Shown here: positions 53,342 to 62,302 of the stretch, in pieces
Numbering within the stretch: the stretch's first letter is position 1
How the letters are laid out: each line of letters opens with the position of its first letter
NCBI GenBank assembly: GCA_019634385.1
Contig: JAHQVK010000093.1
Location: forward strand, 1 to 64,000
From: Myxococcales bacterium
GTDB lineage: Bacteria > Myxococcota > Kuafuiibacteriia > Kuafuiibacteriales > Kuafuiibacteriaceae
Length of the DNA stretch: 64,000 nucleotides
Reading direction: 5' to 3'
Position numbers and translations under genes: made by a program
The notes under the pieces: model-generated
Databases searched by the model: none
Told to the model about the DNA's origin: nothing
The model's input: only the letters and a program-made list of their open reading frames with translations

Positions 53342-55681
53342 ATGTATCAAGTTGTGCCAAGACTTTGGTTCAGCCTAGTAGCAGCGTGTGCCTCCAGCCT
53401 CATTATTGAACTGGCTGGAGAAAACATGTTGTTAGCAGAAGAACAGCCTCTACCAGACCAGCTTCTCATAATTAAAGCGCCACTCAGCACGAAACTACGA
53501 ATCGATCATCGCCAAGGTGACGCCGTTGCACGTTTCTATTTCACTAACCCACCTTCTGAGATTCTCAGTTCGCTAGATCAACAAAGGGGGCCTTTTGCTC
53601 ATACATTTGTACAGGAAAGTCTTGAGCGAAATCGACTGACAGTACGTGTCCTACTTTCAACTGATGCACTTCAGATTGCGTCCAAAAGAGTCAAGCATCC
53701 ATCAGCCTGGGTAATTAGCTTGACACCCAGAACAACTCCGTACTTTCCCCCTCGCTCTGCTCTTATTGGGCGTCTTATCGGAATTGTCCATGTTCCTTCC
53801 CGGCCTACCCTTTTCGCAGATGCCCCCAGGGACACTCCTTGTTCGGGTAATCCGAAAGGCGAACACCTTCTTAGCAAGGACACGCTCAACATATCTACGG
53901 AGCAAGCCCTCGAAAAATTTACTGATGCAGTGGTTGAGCCCAGATGTCGAACTTGGCTAACTTCTCAGCTAGCCAGGCAACGCCTGGAAGCTGGAGGTAA
54001 TATAGATATTTTTCAACGCTGGGCGTTTATCTTCTCTTCAGATCAAGACACATGGGCTACTCATACTCGAGCATACTCGCAAGCATCTATAATTGCAGCA
54101 GAAGTACTTTCCCGCCTTGAGTATATTCCGGAGGCCGATTTGATTCTTCGCGACCGTCGTCGCTTCCACACTCGTGAATACGTCTCACGCACAATGGCCT
54201 TAGCCAACCATCTTTCTCGAATTGGCCAATACAATCATGCTGAGACCCTATATGGCCAATTGCTGCGGAAGGGATTTCAGCCCCAAATTATCTACAGCGC
54301 ATCACTTGGTAGATTACGCAACTTTATAGCTGGCAACGACCCAATCGGAGCTCTTAAGAGCGTCGAAGAGGCGTTTCGAAGCCTACCTGAGGTAGATCAA
54401 CTACCTAACACTCTTTGGAGTCTCGGTGGAGAAGGTGCCCTTGCTCAAGACCAACCCGGGCTCGCTAGAAAATATTTCACCAGGGCAGCTCGTTCAAAGG
54501 GCCGAAAGGGGCAAGCACTTGCCCTCATCCGTCTCGGCGATCTTGAGCACAACATCAACAGACTCGAAAGTGCTACAACGGGATGGGATATGGCGCTCAA
54601 AAAGGGAGGAAATTGCAACCAGGCACATATCCACCTCCGGAAAATTGTCGCCTTTGAACCCAATATATCAGAGATTTTAATTGTCCTAAAAAAATTGCGG
54701 CGCTTTTCTGCTTGCTTTGATGTCCAGCTAGAGGCTGAGTACGCTCTTGGCGTTATACATCTATATAGGAACAATATTTCGGAAGCCCTCGACGTAGCTA
54801 GAAAAATAGCTAATCGCGGGACTAAAAAATGGGGACTCAAAGCACCACAGCAAAGTCTAATTGGTAGGGTTGCAGAAAAATCCATTGCTTCTTATGAACG
54901 ACATATGGAGTTTGCAGAAATTGTTGATCTCTACGAAAAAGAGTTGTATCCATATAGAAACAGATTAGACTTATTGACTAAATATCGAATTGCTAAGGCT
55001 TTTGATCGCATTGGCACTAGCGAACGAAGTGCCTACGAACTTCTCGAGTTGCTGGTCAAAAATCCCAATTTAGAGTTTCAACAAGACCTTATTTTTACAC
55101 TTGGAGAAGTACTGATACGAGCCAATGATCTATATCGTTCAGACCTTATTCTTCGTCACCTCTCTACATCCAAACAAAAGAAGTCTAACGAATGGAGATA
55201 TCATCGCCTCGCAGGCTTACATGACATCGCATCCGCTCGACCAAAATCAGGCATTATCCAACTTCGTAAGGCCAAAAAGCTATTGCCGTCCGGGGATCGC
55301 CGTCGTAAGTTAGAGTTTCACCTCGCCAGCGCGTATATATCTACCGCTGATATCGAGAACGCAGCATATTCCCTAATATCGGCCACAAAGAGCCTTTCAA
55401 TCTCGGCTGAAAAATTACTTCCAGTTTCTATCACATTACTATCCGAATGCTTGCGTGTATGCTCACAAAATGTTCTGAAAGACTTATACTTTGCAGTTCT
55501 CTCTCGAATTAAATATGCAGATCTACCTTCTCGCATTAAAGCTCAACTGCGTTTACGAGAAATATATCCGGCAACTGAGATTGAGCAAAGTGACGATGAA
55601 ACACGGCATCAAGAACTATGGAACCGCTTAACTACACTAGGTCTTGCTGAAATTGCAGATTCTACTGTGGAGAAAAGATGA
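53342..55681 (+). CDS. Secreted TPR-repeat protein in flagellar operon
   Basis: This 779-residue protein begins with a hydrophobic segment at about residues 8-27, a signal peptide or anchor. A beta-rich domain follows (LSTKLRIDHRQGDAVARFYF), then a long array of TPR-like helical pairs (HAETLYGQLLRKGFQPQIIY, RKYFTRAARSKGRKGQALAL, ENAAYSLISATKSLSISAEK). TPR proteins with an N-terminal domain of this sort occur in flagellar clusters of delta-type bacteria, but I recognise no named family. It overlaps the next gene by four bases, so it is part of the flgB operon. An envelope scaffold role is inferred. Confidence 0.7.
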   Translation: MYQVVPRLWFSLVAACASSLIIELAGENMLLAEEQPLPDQLLIIKAPLSTKLRIDHRQGDAVARFYFTNPPSEILSSLDQQRGPFAHTFVQESLERNRLTVRVLLSTDALQIASKRVKHPSAWVISLTPRTTPYFPPRSALIGRLIGIVHVPSRPTLFADAPRDTPCSGNPKGEHLLSKDTLNISTEQALEKFTDAVVEPRCRTWLTSQLARQRLEAGGNIDIFQRWAFIFSSDQDTWATHTRAYSQASIIAAEVLSRLEYIPEADLILRDRRRFHTREYVSRTMALANHLSRIGQYNHAETLYGQLLRKGFQPQIIYSASLGRLRNFIAGNDPIGALKSVEEAFRSLPEVDQLPNTLWSLGGEGALAQDQPGLARKYFTRAARSKGRKGQALALIRLGDLEHNINRLESATTGWDMALKKGGNCNQAHIHLRKIVAFEPNISEILIVLKKLRRFSACFDVQLEAEYALGVIHLYRNNISEALDVARKIANRGTKKWGLKAPQQSLIGRVAEKSIASYERHMEFAEIVDLYEKELYPYRNRLDLLTKYRIAKAFDRIGTSERSAYELLELLVKNPNLEFQQDLIFTLGEVLIRANDLYRSDLILRHLSTSKQKKSNEWRYHRLAGLHDIASARPKSGIIQLRKAKKLLPSGDRRRKLEFHLASAYISTADIENAAYSLISATKSLSISAEKLLPVSITLLSECLRVCSQNVLKDLYFAVLSRIKYADLPSRIKAQLRLREIYPATEIEQSDDETRHQELWNRLTTLGLAEIADSTVEKR

Positions 55682-56211
55682 ACGAGTCACCGACCTTCTC
55701 TACGCAAAGCTTTTCACTCATCATAAATGGGTCAGAGCTAGCAACCGGACAACTTCCACAGCTACTTGAGCTCGAGCCGGCTCTTAGAAGTATCGCCTTG
55801 TCTGATTCTCCGGTAATTATTAGATCACCCGATTCTGTACAAGAGCATATTCTTGATCGGCTCCATTGTTTAAGCCGAAGAGCCACATTGCCTGTGCGTA
55901 AGTGCAACTCCATAAATGATGCTGACCAACTATTAGATGCACTATCTCCCAGAGGGGACACTCATCCCTCAACACTGGGGACATGGGCCATCTTCAATAT
56001 TGATCAATGGCCAAAAGACGCTCAGAACAGACTCAGTGAGCTACTTGAGGCTCTCGATCTTGGACGCCTTCACGGAAGACTCCGACACGAACGAATTCCA
56101 CGTGTCATGGCCTTTTGTGCCATTCCCTCCACGACGAACTTAACCTCAGCGCTTGAAAGACGACTTTCTTACTTCACACTCACTGCTAAACCAACTGAAA
56201 AGGGTATATAG
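55678..56211 (+). CDS. Degenerate sigma-54-activator AAA-like protein
   Basis: This 177-residue protein resembles a fragment of the AAA+ core of sigma-54 activators. FNIDQWPKDAQNRLSELLEA aligns with DEIGELSLEVQAKLLQLLQE of the neighbouring regulator, followed by RIPRVMAFCAIPS in place of DVRFIAATNR. The Walker A position reads VIIRSPDSVQEHIL without the GxxGxGK motif, and GAFTGA is missing. There is no receiver or DNA-binding domain. It can hardly hydrolyse ATP. It overlaps the TPR gene by four bases and precedes flgB by five, so it is maintained in the operon. Confidence 0.6.
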   Translation: MNESPTFSTQSFSLIINGSELATGQLPQLLELEPALRSIALSDSPVIIRSPDSVQEHILDRLHCLSRRATLPVRKCNSINDADQLLDALSPRGDTHPSTLGTWAIFNIDQWPKDAQNRLSELLEALDLGRLHGRLRHERIPRVMAFCAIPSTTNLTSALERRLSYFTLTAKPTEKGI

Positions 56212-56216
56212 ACAAA

Positions 56217-56582
56217 ATGTTCTTCCCTAGTGAAAAGATGATTCCATGGCTAGAAAAGGCCATGGATCTCTCTTACCGACGCCATACAGTCTTGTCCGGA
56301 AATATATCAAATGCGGACACCCCCGGATATATACCTCAAGATGTATACTTTACGGACTTTCTAAAGTCGGAACTTGATAACAATTCGTCGGGCCCTAATC
56401 CTGGTCTGCCACATACAGAATTTAGAGAAATCTCAGAACCGACTCTTAATGGTAACAAAGTTGATATGGAGCAGGAGATTATGCGGATGAATTCCAATCG
56501 CTTATTCTATTTCTTAGCAAATGAAACAGTTACTCGAAGCCTCAGCGCCATTCGATACGCAATCGACGAAGGAGGTCGATAG
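56217..56582 (+). CDS. flgB: Proximal rod protein FlgB
   Basis: This 121-residue rod subunit has the family motif HTVLSGNISNADTPGYIPQD and a C-terminal helical region (EQEIMRMNSNRLFYFLANET). It is exported early and forms the base of the rod with FliE. It sits directly before flgC with no gap. Confidence 0.94.
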   Translation: MFFPSEKMIPWLEKAMDLSYRRHTVLSGNISNADTPGYIPQDVYFTDFLKSELDNNSSGPNPGLPHTEFREISEPTLNGNKVDMEQEIMRMNSNRLFYFLANETVTRSLSAIRYAIDEGGR

Positions 56583-57032
56583 ATGTCTCTATCCGTCTTT
56601 AAGGCCATCGAATTGAGTGGTAGAGCTCTCTCTATCCAGAGAACTCGTTTAGATATGGTTTCTGCAAACCTGGCCAATACCCAAACCACTCGCACCCCAG
56701 AGGGTGGTCCCTATCGCAGACAAAACGCTATTCTTGCAAGCGATGTCGCCAGAGAGCCCTTTGGAGAAATGCTGCGAAATGAACTTGGGGAGCCCATTCA
56801 AACCGTTGCACTTCAAGAGGTGGTGGCAGATCCAGCTCCCCCACGTATGGTCTACGACCCGGGTCACCCGGATGCAAATCCGGCCGGATATGTGGCCATG
56901 CCAAACATAAATGCTGTTGAGGAAATGGTTGATTTGGTTACTATTATGCGATCTTATCAGGCTAATTTATCGGCATTTTCCTCCCTTCAAGAAATGGCGA
57001 ACCGCTCGTTAACCATAGGGAGGGGAAGCTGA
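56583..57032 (+). CDS. flgC: Proximal rod protein FlgC
   Basis: This 149-residue rod subunit has FKAIELSGRALSIQRTRLDM, then VSANLANTQTTRTPEGGPYR, and the C-terminal PNINAVEEMVDLVTIMRSYQ. It overlaps fliE by one base. Length matches the family. Confidence 0.95.
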   Translation: MSLSVFKAIELSGRALSIQRTRLDMVSANLANTQTTRTPEGGPYRRQNAILASDVAREPFGEMLRNELGEPIQTVALQEVVADPAPPRMVYDPGHPDANPAGYVAMPNINAVEEMVDLVTIMRSYQANLSAFSSLQEMANRSLTIGRGS

Positions 57033-57376
57033 TGGTTACAAATACAGTAATTCCTATGAACTTTGAACTACCCCACCATGCTACCCAACCTAAGGTTGGA
57101 CTAGGCTTACAAAAAGGACTAGAGGCTAGCTCAAGCTCACAGACAAACTCTTCTGCCAATACAAATTTTTATGAGGTATTTACTGAGGCGATGGATGCGG
57201 TTCGTGGCAACTATGCAGAAGCGAAAGAAGCCACCTCAAGCGCACTGATCGGCCAAGGAACGCCTCACAATGCAATGCTTGCCATGGCTAAAGCAGATTT
57301 AACTTTTAGGTTTATGACCCAAACTCGCAATAAGGTTGTGGATGCTTACCGAGAATTCATGAATATGCGTATGTAA
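57032..57376 (+). CDS. fliE: MS-ring/rod junction protein FliE
   Basis: This 114-residue protein joins the MS-ring and rod. It has NFYEVFTEAMDAVRGNYAEA, then AMLAMAKADLTFRFMTQTRN and a C-terminal KVVDAYREFMNMRM, which are the FliE pattern. It closes the flgB-flgC-fliE unit. The following 217-base gap to fliF carries the palindromic element, although fliE and fliF are usually close. Confidence 0.94.
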   Translation: MVTNTVIPMNFELPHHATQPKVGLGLQKGLEASSSSQTNSSANTNFYEVFTEAMDAVRGNYAEAKEATSSALIGQGTPHNAMLAMAKADLTFRFMTQTRNKVVDAYREFMNMRM

Positions 57377-57449
57377 CAAATACTTAGTCAACACGATATT
57401 CTACTCTGCACCGGTGACTACAACGTTGAAGTACCGAAGTACCATCAGC

Positions 57450-57564
57450 ATACCGCAAAGACCACTTAATTGATTCTGTAAGAATCACCAAGAGGTCGCG
57501 TAGCGGGGCATAGCCCGGCGTAGAAGCAGGAACTTGGTTTCAACCCAAGTGGTTTCTGCTGTAT
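57450..57564 (-). repeat. Palindromic element, copy 3 (between fliE and fliF)
   Basis: The rightward strand reads ATACCGCAAAGACCACTTAA at the left and AGTGGTTTCTGCTGTAT at the right, the reverse of copies 1 and 2. It keeps the GATTCTGTAAGAATC hairpin and the GGGGCATAGCCCGG hairpin. The third palindrome is TTGGTTTCAACCCAA, with one changed base. It lies 30 bases before the fliF start and 73 bases past fliE. In fliF-sense RNA it is oriented as copy 2 is in fliC-sense RNA. Confidence 0.88.
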
Positions 57565-57593
57565 GAACGAGAATAGGCAAGAGGTCAGCTGAA

Positions 57594-59228
57594 GTGAACC
57601 CAATCGAATCAGTTACGCGCTGGTGGCAAGAGGCAGCACCAGTAGCCCGAGCAGGCATAGTAGTGGGCCTGCTCGCCATGGTCGGCGCGATCATGTATTT
57701 CACTACCACTACAGCAAACGGCGCTGCGGTGCCCATGTTCGTGGGGATGAGTAGCGACGACGCTCGTAGTCTCAGTGATGAACTTAGAGCGCGGAAGATT
57801 CCCTATGAACTCCAGGACAATGGCACAACGGTCGCGGTTCGCCTACCGACCGACGAAATGCGTCGTCTTCGACTAGAACTCAGCGCCCAGGGTCTACCAG
57901 CCGGCAGCGTGACCGGTTGGGACGTCTTCGACAATAGCTCGGTCACGCTCACTGAGTTTGAGCGCAAGGTCATGTACCAAAGGGCCTTACAAGGAGAGCT
58001 ATCCCGGACCATCACTGAACTCCCCCAAGTAGAATCAGCTCGTGTGCACCTAGCCTTACCTACGCGGAGTCTACTCGAACGCGATGCTGGCGAGGCTTCA
58101 GCCTCAGTGTACATCAGCCTCAAGAGAGGACGGAAACTCAGCGGAAAGGTCGCGGCGGGGATTGCACATCTTGTCGGAAGCTCGGTCCCAGACCTATCGG
58201 CTGACCGTATTGCAATCATGGATGGGAACGGCACGATGATTCGTCAGCCGGAGGATGAGGAAGGCGGAGGAGGAAGAAAGCTTCTGGAAATGAAAGAAGA
58301 ACGGGAGCGTTCTTTTGAAAAGGATATTGTTGAGCTACTTGAGCGAACAGTTGGCTCGGGGCATGTCATTGCCAAGGTTGCGGTCGATATGGACCTCAGA
58401 CAAGTGTCTGAGACATTGGAACAATATGATCCCGACAATGCCACCTTACGTAAGGAACGAAAGACCACGGAGGAGACAAGCTCAGAACGAGGCCATCCCA
58501 CTCCATCCTCAGGAATTCAAGGAAATCTACCTCAGGGACCTCAAAATATCGAAACCCAACTGCGGGGGTCTCGTTCAAACTCGAATAGAAGTATCGATAC
58601 TCGGGAGTTTGCGGTTCCGCGGACTGTCCGCCAAATAAATACACCCCTGGGTGAACTACGACGGTTGTCGATCGCAGTCTTGGTCGACTCAAACCCCTTT
58701 AGTCCTAAAGCCCTGACCGGAGACCAAAGTACCGCGGCTGATGCGGCTGATGCAGCTGATGCGGGTGAGGTTACAGCCAACACGGCGCTGGTCCGCCCGA
58801 GTCCTGAATTATTGGCGGCTCTTATTAAGAACACGGTAGGTTTTGATGAAAATCGCGGAGATAGATTAGAAATCTCATTTGTGCCTTTCATGCTCCCGGA
58901 CACAGAAGGCGGCGATGAGGTTCAATATATTAAGTCTTCGGTTGAGACTTGGTTATGGGTTCTTATAGTCCTAATGATTGGCGCAGTTCTAGTTTCGGCG
59001 TCACTGTGGGTAACTGAGCGAAGAAGAAAAGAAAATGCTGTCGCTAGATACGCAAAAGAGCTAGAAGACAAAGAAGCACAAATCCAACAACAGAAGGCGG
59101 CTGATGAAAGCGCTGTGCCAGATAGCGCAAAACTTCGTCAGCAAGTTCGTGAATTGGCGAGTAAGAATGTCGCCGCTACTGTAGAGGTAATGAAAGGTTG
59201 GCTCCGACCTACACTCGGAAGAAACTGA
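57594..59228 (+). CDS. fliF: MS-ring protein FliF
   Basis: This 544-residue inner-membrane protein has transmembrane helices near residues 20-38 (AGIVVGLLAMVGAIMYFTTT) and 447-468 (LWVLIVLMIGAVLVSASLWV). Periplasmic ring domains lie between them (LPTRSLLERDAGEASASVYI), and a C-terminal FliG-binding helix QQVRELASKNVAATVEVMKG follows. It begins at GTG 57594. A short Ala-Asp-Ala triplet repeat lies near residues 381-390. It heads the fliF-fliG-fliH-fliI unit. Confidence 0.96.
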   Translation: MNPIESVTRWWQEAAPVARAGIVVGLLAMVGAIMYFTTTTANGAAVPMFVGMSSDDARSLSDELRARKIPYELQDNGTTVAVRLPTDEMRRLRLELSAQGLPAGSVTGWDVFDNSSVTLTEFERKVMYQRALQGELSRTITELPQVESARVHLALPTRSLLERDAGEASASVYISLKRGRKLSGKVAAGIAHLVGSSVPDLSADRIAIMDGNGTMIRQPEDEEGGGGRKLLEMKEERERSFEKDIVELLERTVGSGHVIAKVAVDMDLRQVSETLEQYDPDNATLRKERKTTEETSSERGHPTPSSGIQGNLPQGPQNIETQLRGSRSNSNRSIDTREFAVPRTVRQINTPLGELRRLSIAVLVDSNPFSPKALTGDQSTAADAADAADAGEVTANTALVRPSPELLAALIKNTVGFDENRGDRLEISFVPFMLPDTEGGDEVQYIKSSVETWLWVLIVLMIGAVLVSASLWVTERRRKENAVARYAKELEDKEAQIQQQKAADESAVPDSAKLRQQVRELASKNVAATVEVMKGWLRPTLGRN

Positions 59229-59254
59229 TCATTTAGGCGTCGAAAGGTATATTA

Positions 59255-60244
59255 ATGGCCAAGAAGTCGATTAGCGGCCCTGAAAAAGCCGCCGTTGTCT
59301 TTCTACATATGAATGAAGACGCTGCGGCAGAGGCTTTTAAGTCTCTTTCCCGCCGTGAGATTAAGCTTCTCTCTAACGCGGCAAAAGATGTTGCCAACCT
59401 CGAAAAACAGAAGGTCGATGAGGTATTGGCGGAGTTTATCGCCGCTCTCAAGAACGGAAACTCAGAGCTCAAAGGCGGCTCTGAGTTTGTCACCATGATG
59501 GCCGCCAAGAATCTCGGGATGCAAAAAGCCAAAGAATTTTTGGATGACGAGAGTGGACTTAGTGATACTTTATCAGATGTAGATTCTCAAACCATTGCAA
59601 ATCTAATCAAGAAAGAGCATCCACAAACAACCGCACTTATTCTAGCTCACCTGCCCCCAGAGCGTGGTGCACAAGTTCTTCAGTTGCTATCAGAGGGAGT
59701 TCAAAGTGATGTCTTGCGGCGGCTTGCTACTTTGGACACAGTAAGTCCGGATGTAGTCGAATTGGTAGAAGAAGCACTCATTTCTGAGATTCAAATGATG
59801 GGCAAGGGGCTTTCAAGAAAAGTTGGAGGTGTCAATCTTGTAGCCGAAATCATGAATCAGCTGGAAAAGAGCCGAGAGCAGGCTCTTATGAAAGATCTTG
59901 AGGAAGTTGATGAAAACTTAGCGGAGGAAGTTAGAAACTTAATGTTTGTTTTCGACGACCTCATCTTTGTCAATGGAAGAGGTATCCAACGGCTTTTACA
60001 AGATGTAGAGCGCGAGACACTGGTTCTTTCACTCAAAGCTGTGGACGAAGATCTCAAGCAACACTTCTTCTCCAATTTGTCTGCTCGAGCCGTGGAAATG
60101 ATCGTAGAGGACATTGATAACCGTGGTCCGGTCCGTCTTAGTGAAGTAGAAAAAGCCCAAACAGAAATTGTTAAATCTGCTCTCATGCTCATCGACAGCG
60201 GCGAAATTGAAGTAAGTAAGGGGTCAGAAGATGCCTTCGTTTGA
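59255..60244 (+). CDS. fliG: C-ring torque protein FliG
   Basis: This 329-residue protein transmits torque from the stator. It has the EHPQ motif in IKKEHPQTTALILAHLPPER and the C-terminal torque helix in SNLSARAVEMIVEDIDNRGP. Charged residues there are conserved for stator contacts. Its 3' end overlaps the fliH start by 14 bases. Confidence 0.97.
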   Translation: MAKKSISGPEKAAVVFLHMNEDAAAEAFKSLSRREIKLLSNAAKDVANLEKQKVDEVLAEFIAALKNGNSELKGGSEFVTMMAAKNLGMQKAKEFLDDESGLSDTLSDVDSQTIANLIKKEHPQTTALILAHLPPERGAQVLQLLSEGVQSDVLRRLATLDTVSPDVVELVEEALISEIQMMGKGLSRKVGGVNLVAEIMNQLEKSREQALMKDLEEVDENLAEEVRNLMFVFDDLIFVNGRGIQRLLQDVERETLVLSLKAVDEDLKQHFFSNLSARAVEMIVEDIDNRGPVRLSEVEKAQTEIVKSALMLIDSGEIEVSKGSEDAFV

Positions 60245-60965
60245 TAAGTTCCCAATTTTTGTAACAGACGACAGAACTGAAAACCGCCCGAAATGTGTCT
60301 TTGATAAGAAGTCGCTTGCTTCACAATCTTTCCAGACCTTCGACTATGTGGACATATCACATAATGAGCCGCAAGAAGAGTTGCCCAATGTCAACATGCT
60401 GGCCGCCAAGGCGCAGTCAGAGTTTGAGGCAAAGCTACAAGTAAAGGTCGCAGAGGCTGAGCGTCGCGGTCAAGAGCGTGGCTTTCAAGAGGCTGCACGT
60501 GTGGACGCTGAAGAGCGAAAAAAGCTTCTGGATAAAATGAAAGGAGCATTTAGCGCGCTCAACACTGCTCTGGACAAGACCGAGGCCTCTTGTACACGTG
60601 ACTCCATGCGTCTGGGTTTGAGGGTCGCTCAACGAATCGCGAGGGTTGCTCTGAGTACGAATATTGATGCTATCATTGCCAATATTCAGGAGGGATTGGG
60701 CAAGATGCCGAACGGAGGCGAAGTCAAGGTAGTGGCAAGCCCCGAACTTGCTAAAAAACTGACTGCAGATACTGATAGTATCCTTAGGGAGCTGGGGATT
60801 CAAGACTGGTTAGTTGAAGCAGATGAAGGTCTCCAACCCGGTGATCTGGTTCTTTACCGGGGCTCTTCTGCTATGGATGGTCGAATATCAAGCCGTCTTG
60901 AGATCCTCGAAGAGGCCCTGATGAAAGAGCTTGGAATCAGTATCGTTTTGGAGGATACGGAATAA
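60231..60965 (+). CDS. fliH: Export ATPase regulator FliH
   Basis: This 244-residue protein has a coiled N-terminal half (AKAQSEFEAKLQVKVAEAER) and a FliH C-terminal domain (GLRVAQRIARVALSTNIDAI, then DEGLQPGDLVLYRGSSAMDG). FliH delivers FliI to the export gate. It overlaps both fliG and fliI, indicating tight coupling. Confidence 0.92.
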   Translation: MPSFDKFPIFVTDDRTENRPKCVFDKKSLASQSFQTFDYVDISHNEPQEELPNVNMLAAKAQSEFEAKLQVKVAEAERRGQERGFQEAARVDAEERKKLLDKMKGAFSALNTALDKTEASCTRDSMRLGLRVAQRIARVALSTNIDAIIANIQEGLGKMPNGGEVKVVASPELAKKLTADTDSILRELGIQDWLVEADEGLQPGDLVLYRGSSAMDGRISSRLEILEEALMKELGISIVLEDTE

Positions 60966-62302
60966 TGTTGGACCTTGAAGCCTGTCAAAGAGTCCTCAAC
61001 GTTGAAGACATGCGTGTAGGCGGCCGTCTTACTCACGTTACTGGTTCAACTCTTGAAGCTATTCTTCCGCGGGCAAAGACGGGATCAATCTACCGAGTCG
61101 TTAGCCAGGGGACTTCTATTGATCTACTTGCAGAGGTTATTGGCTTTCGCGAACAAGAAACCATTCTGGCACCGTTTGGCGAGCTCCGAGGCATAAGTCC
61201 AGGTGATCCTGTCATCCCAGTTGGGCATACGGACCAGCAAGACCTATGTGAGAGCTATCTAGGTCGAGTTATTGATGCTCTCGGTGAGCCAATAGATGAT
61301 GGTCCAGCCATCATCTCTACCCACAAGGCTCCCTTGTATCGTCCACCACCAAACCCACTGGATAGACGGCCTATCCAACACCCGCTGTATACCGGCATCT
61401 CGGCCCTCGATGCCATGACCACATTTGGACAGGGACAGCGGGTTGGAATCTTCTCCGGGGCGGGGGTCGGTAAGTCAACGCTACTTGGTATGCTTTCTCG
61501 CTTTTGTACCGCTGACGTAAACGTAATAGCTCTAGTTGGTGAGCGTGGGCGGGAAGTAAGGAACTTCATTGAGAATGAACTGGGACCAGAGGGGCTAAAA
61601 AAGTCTGTAGTCATCGTAGCTACTGGGGATACGGCCCCAATCTTACGATTGCGAGCAGCCTTTCTTGCCACAACCCTAGCTGAATATTTTAGGGATAACG
61701 GCCGCCACACGCTCCTCGTCATGGACTCACTCACAAGGTTGGCCCATGCTGTACGTGAAATCGGTCTTGCAGCTGGCGAACCTCCTACTACACGTGGCTA
61801 TCCTCCTTCCGTCTTTTCGATGATGCCTAAACTCCTTGAAAGGGCCGGAAACTCAGGATCCAGCGGCTCCATCACTGCATTCTATACCGTGCTCGTTGAT
61901 GGTGACGACATGACCGAACCAATCGCTGATGCAGCTCGCTCTATTTTGGATGGACACGTTATTCTCTCTCGGCAACTTGCTGAATCTGGTCATTATCCAG
62001 CAATTAATGTATCAGCTAGTCTATCGCGCATAGCGGCTGACGTCATCGATGATGAGCATAAGCAACTAGCCGCTCGCGTACGCCAGATCTTTGCAGGGTA
62101 CGAAGAGGTTCGTGATCTCATTCAGGTCGGTGCCTATCGGGTAGGCACCGACCCTAGTATTGATAAGATAGTGCAATTGTATCCACGAATCACCGACTAC
62201 TTAAGGCAAGATGGGATGGAAAAGCGGGATGTTCAAACTACACTCGGCGGCTTAGAGGCTCTATTAGGACCAGATACTCATGCGAAAACTCATATCCAGT
62301 AA
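60965..62302 (+). CDS. fliI: Flagellar export ATPase FliI
   Basis: This 445-residue ATPase powers substrate unfolding at the export gate. It has Walker A GIFSGAGVGKSTLLGMLSRF, Walker B HTLLVMDSLTRLAHAVREIG and the ALVGERGREVRNFIENELG segment of the F1-beta-like family. Its 3' end overlaps the next gene by 23 bases. Confidence 0.97.
   Translation: MLDLEACQRVLNVEDMRVGGRLTHVTGSTLEAILPRAKTGSIYRVVSQGTSIDLLAEVIGFREQETILAPFGELRGISPGDPVIPVGHTDQQDLCESYLGRVIDALGEPIDDGPAIISTHKAPLYRPPPNPLDRRPIQHPLYTGISALDAMTTFGQGQRVGIFSGAGVGKSTLLGMLSRFCTADVNVIALVGERGREVRNFIENELGPEGLKKSVVIVATGDTAPILRLRAAFLATTLAEYFRDNGRHTLLVMDSLTRLAHAVREIGLAAGEPPTTRGYPPSVFSMMPKLLERAGNSGSSGSITAFYTVLVDGDDMTEPIADAARSILDGHVILSRQLAESGHYPAINVSASLSRIAADVIDDEHKQLAARVRQIFAGYEEVRDLIQVGAYRVGTDPSIDKIVQLYPRITDYLRQDGMEKRDVQTTLGGLEALLGPDTHAKTHIQ

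Noticed and set aside
22047-57564. Integron attC sites as explanation for the palindromic elements
   Set aside because: The expected R and L core sites (GTTRRRY/RYYYAAC in the right places) are missing, the elements do not bracket gene cassettes, and no integrase gene is present.
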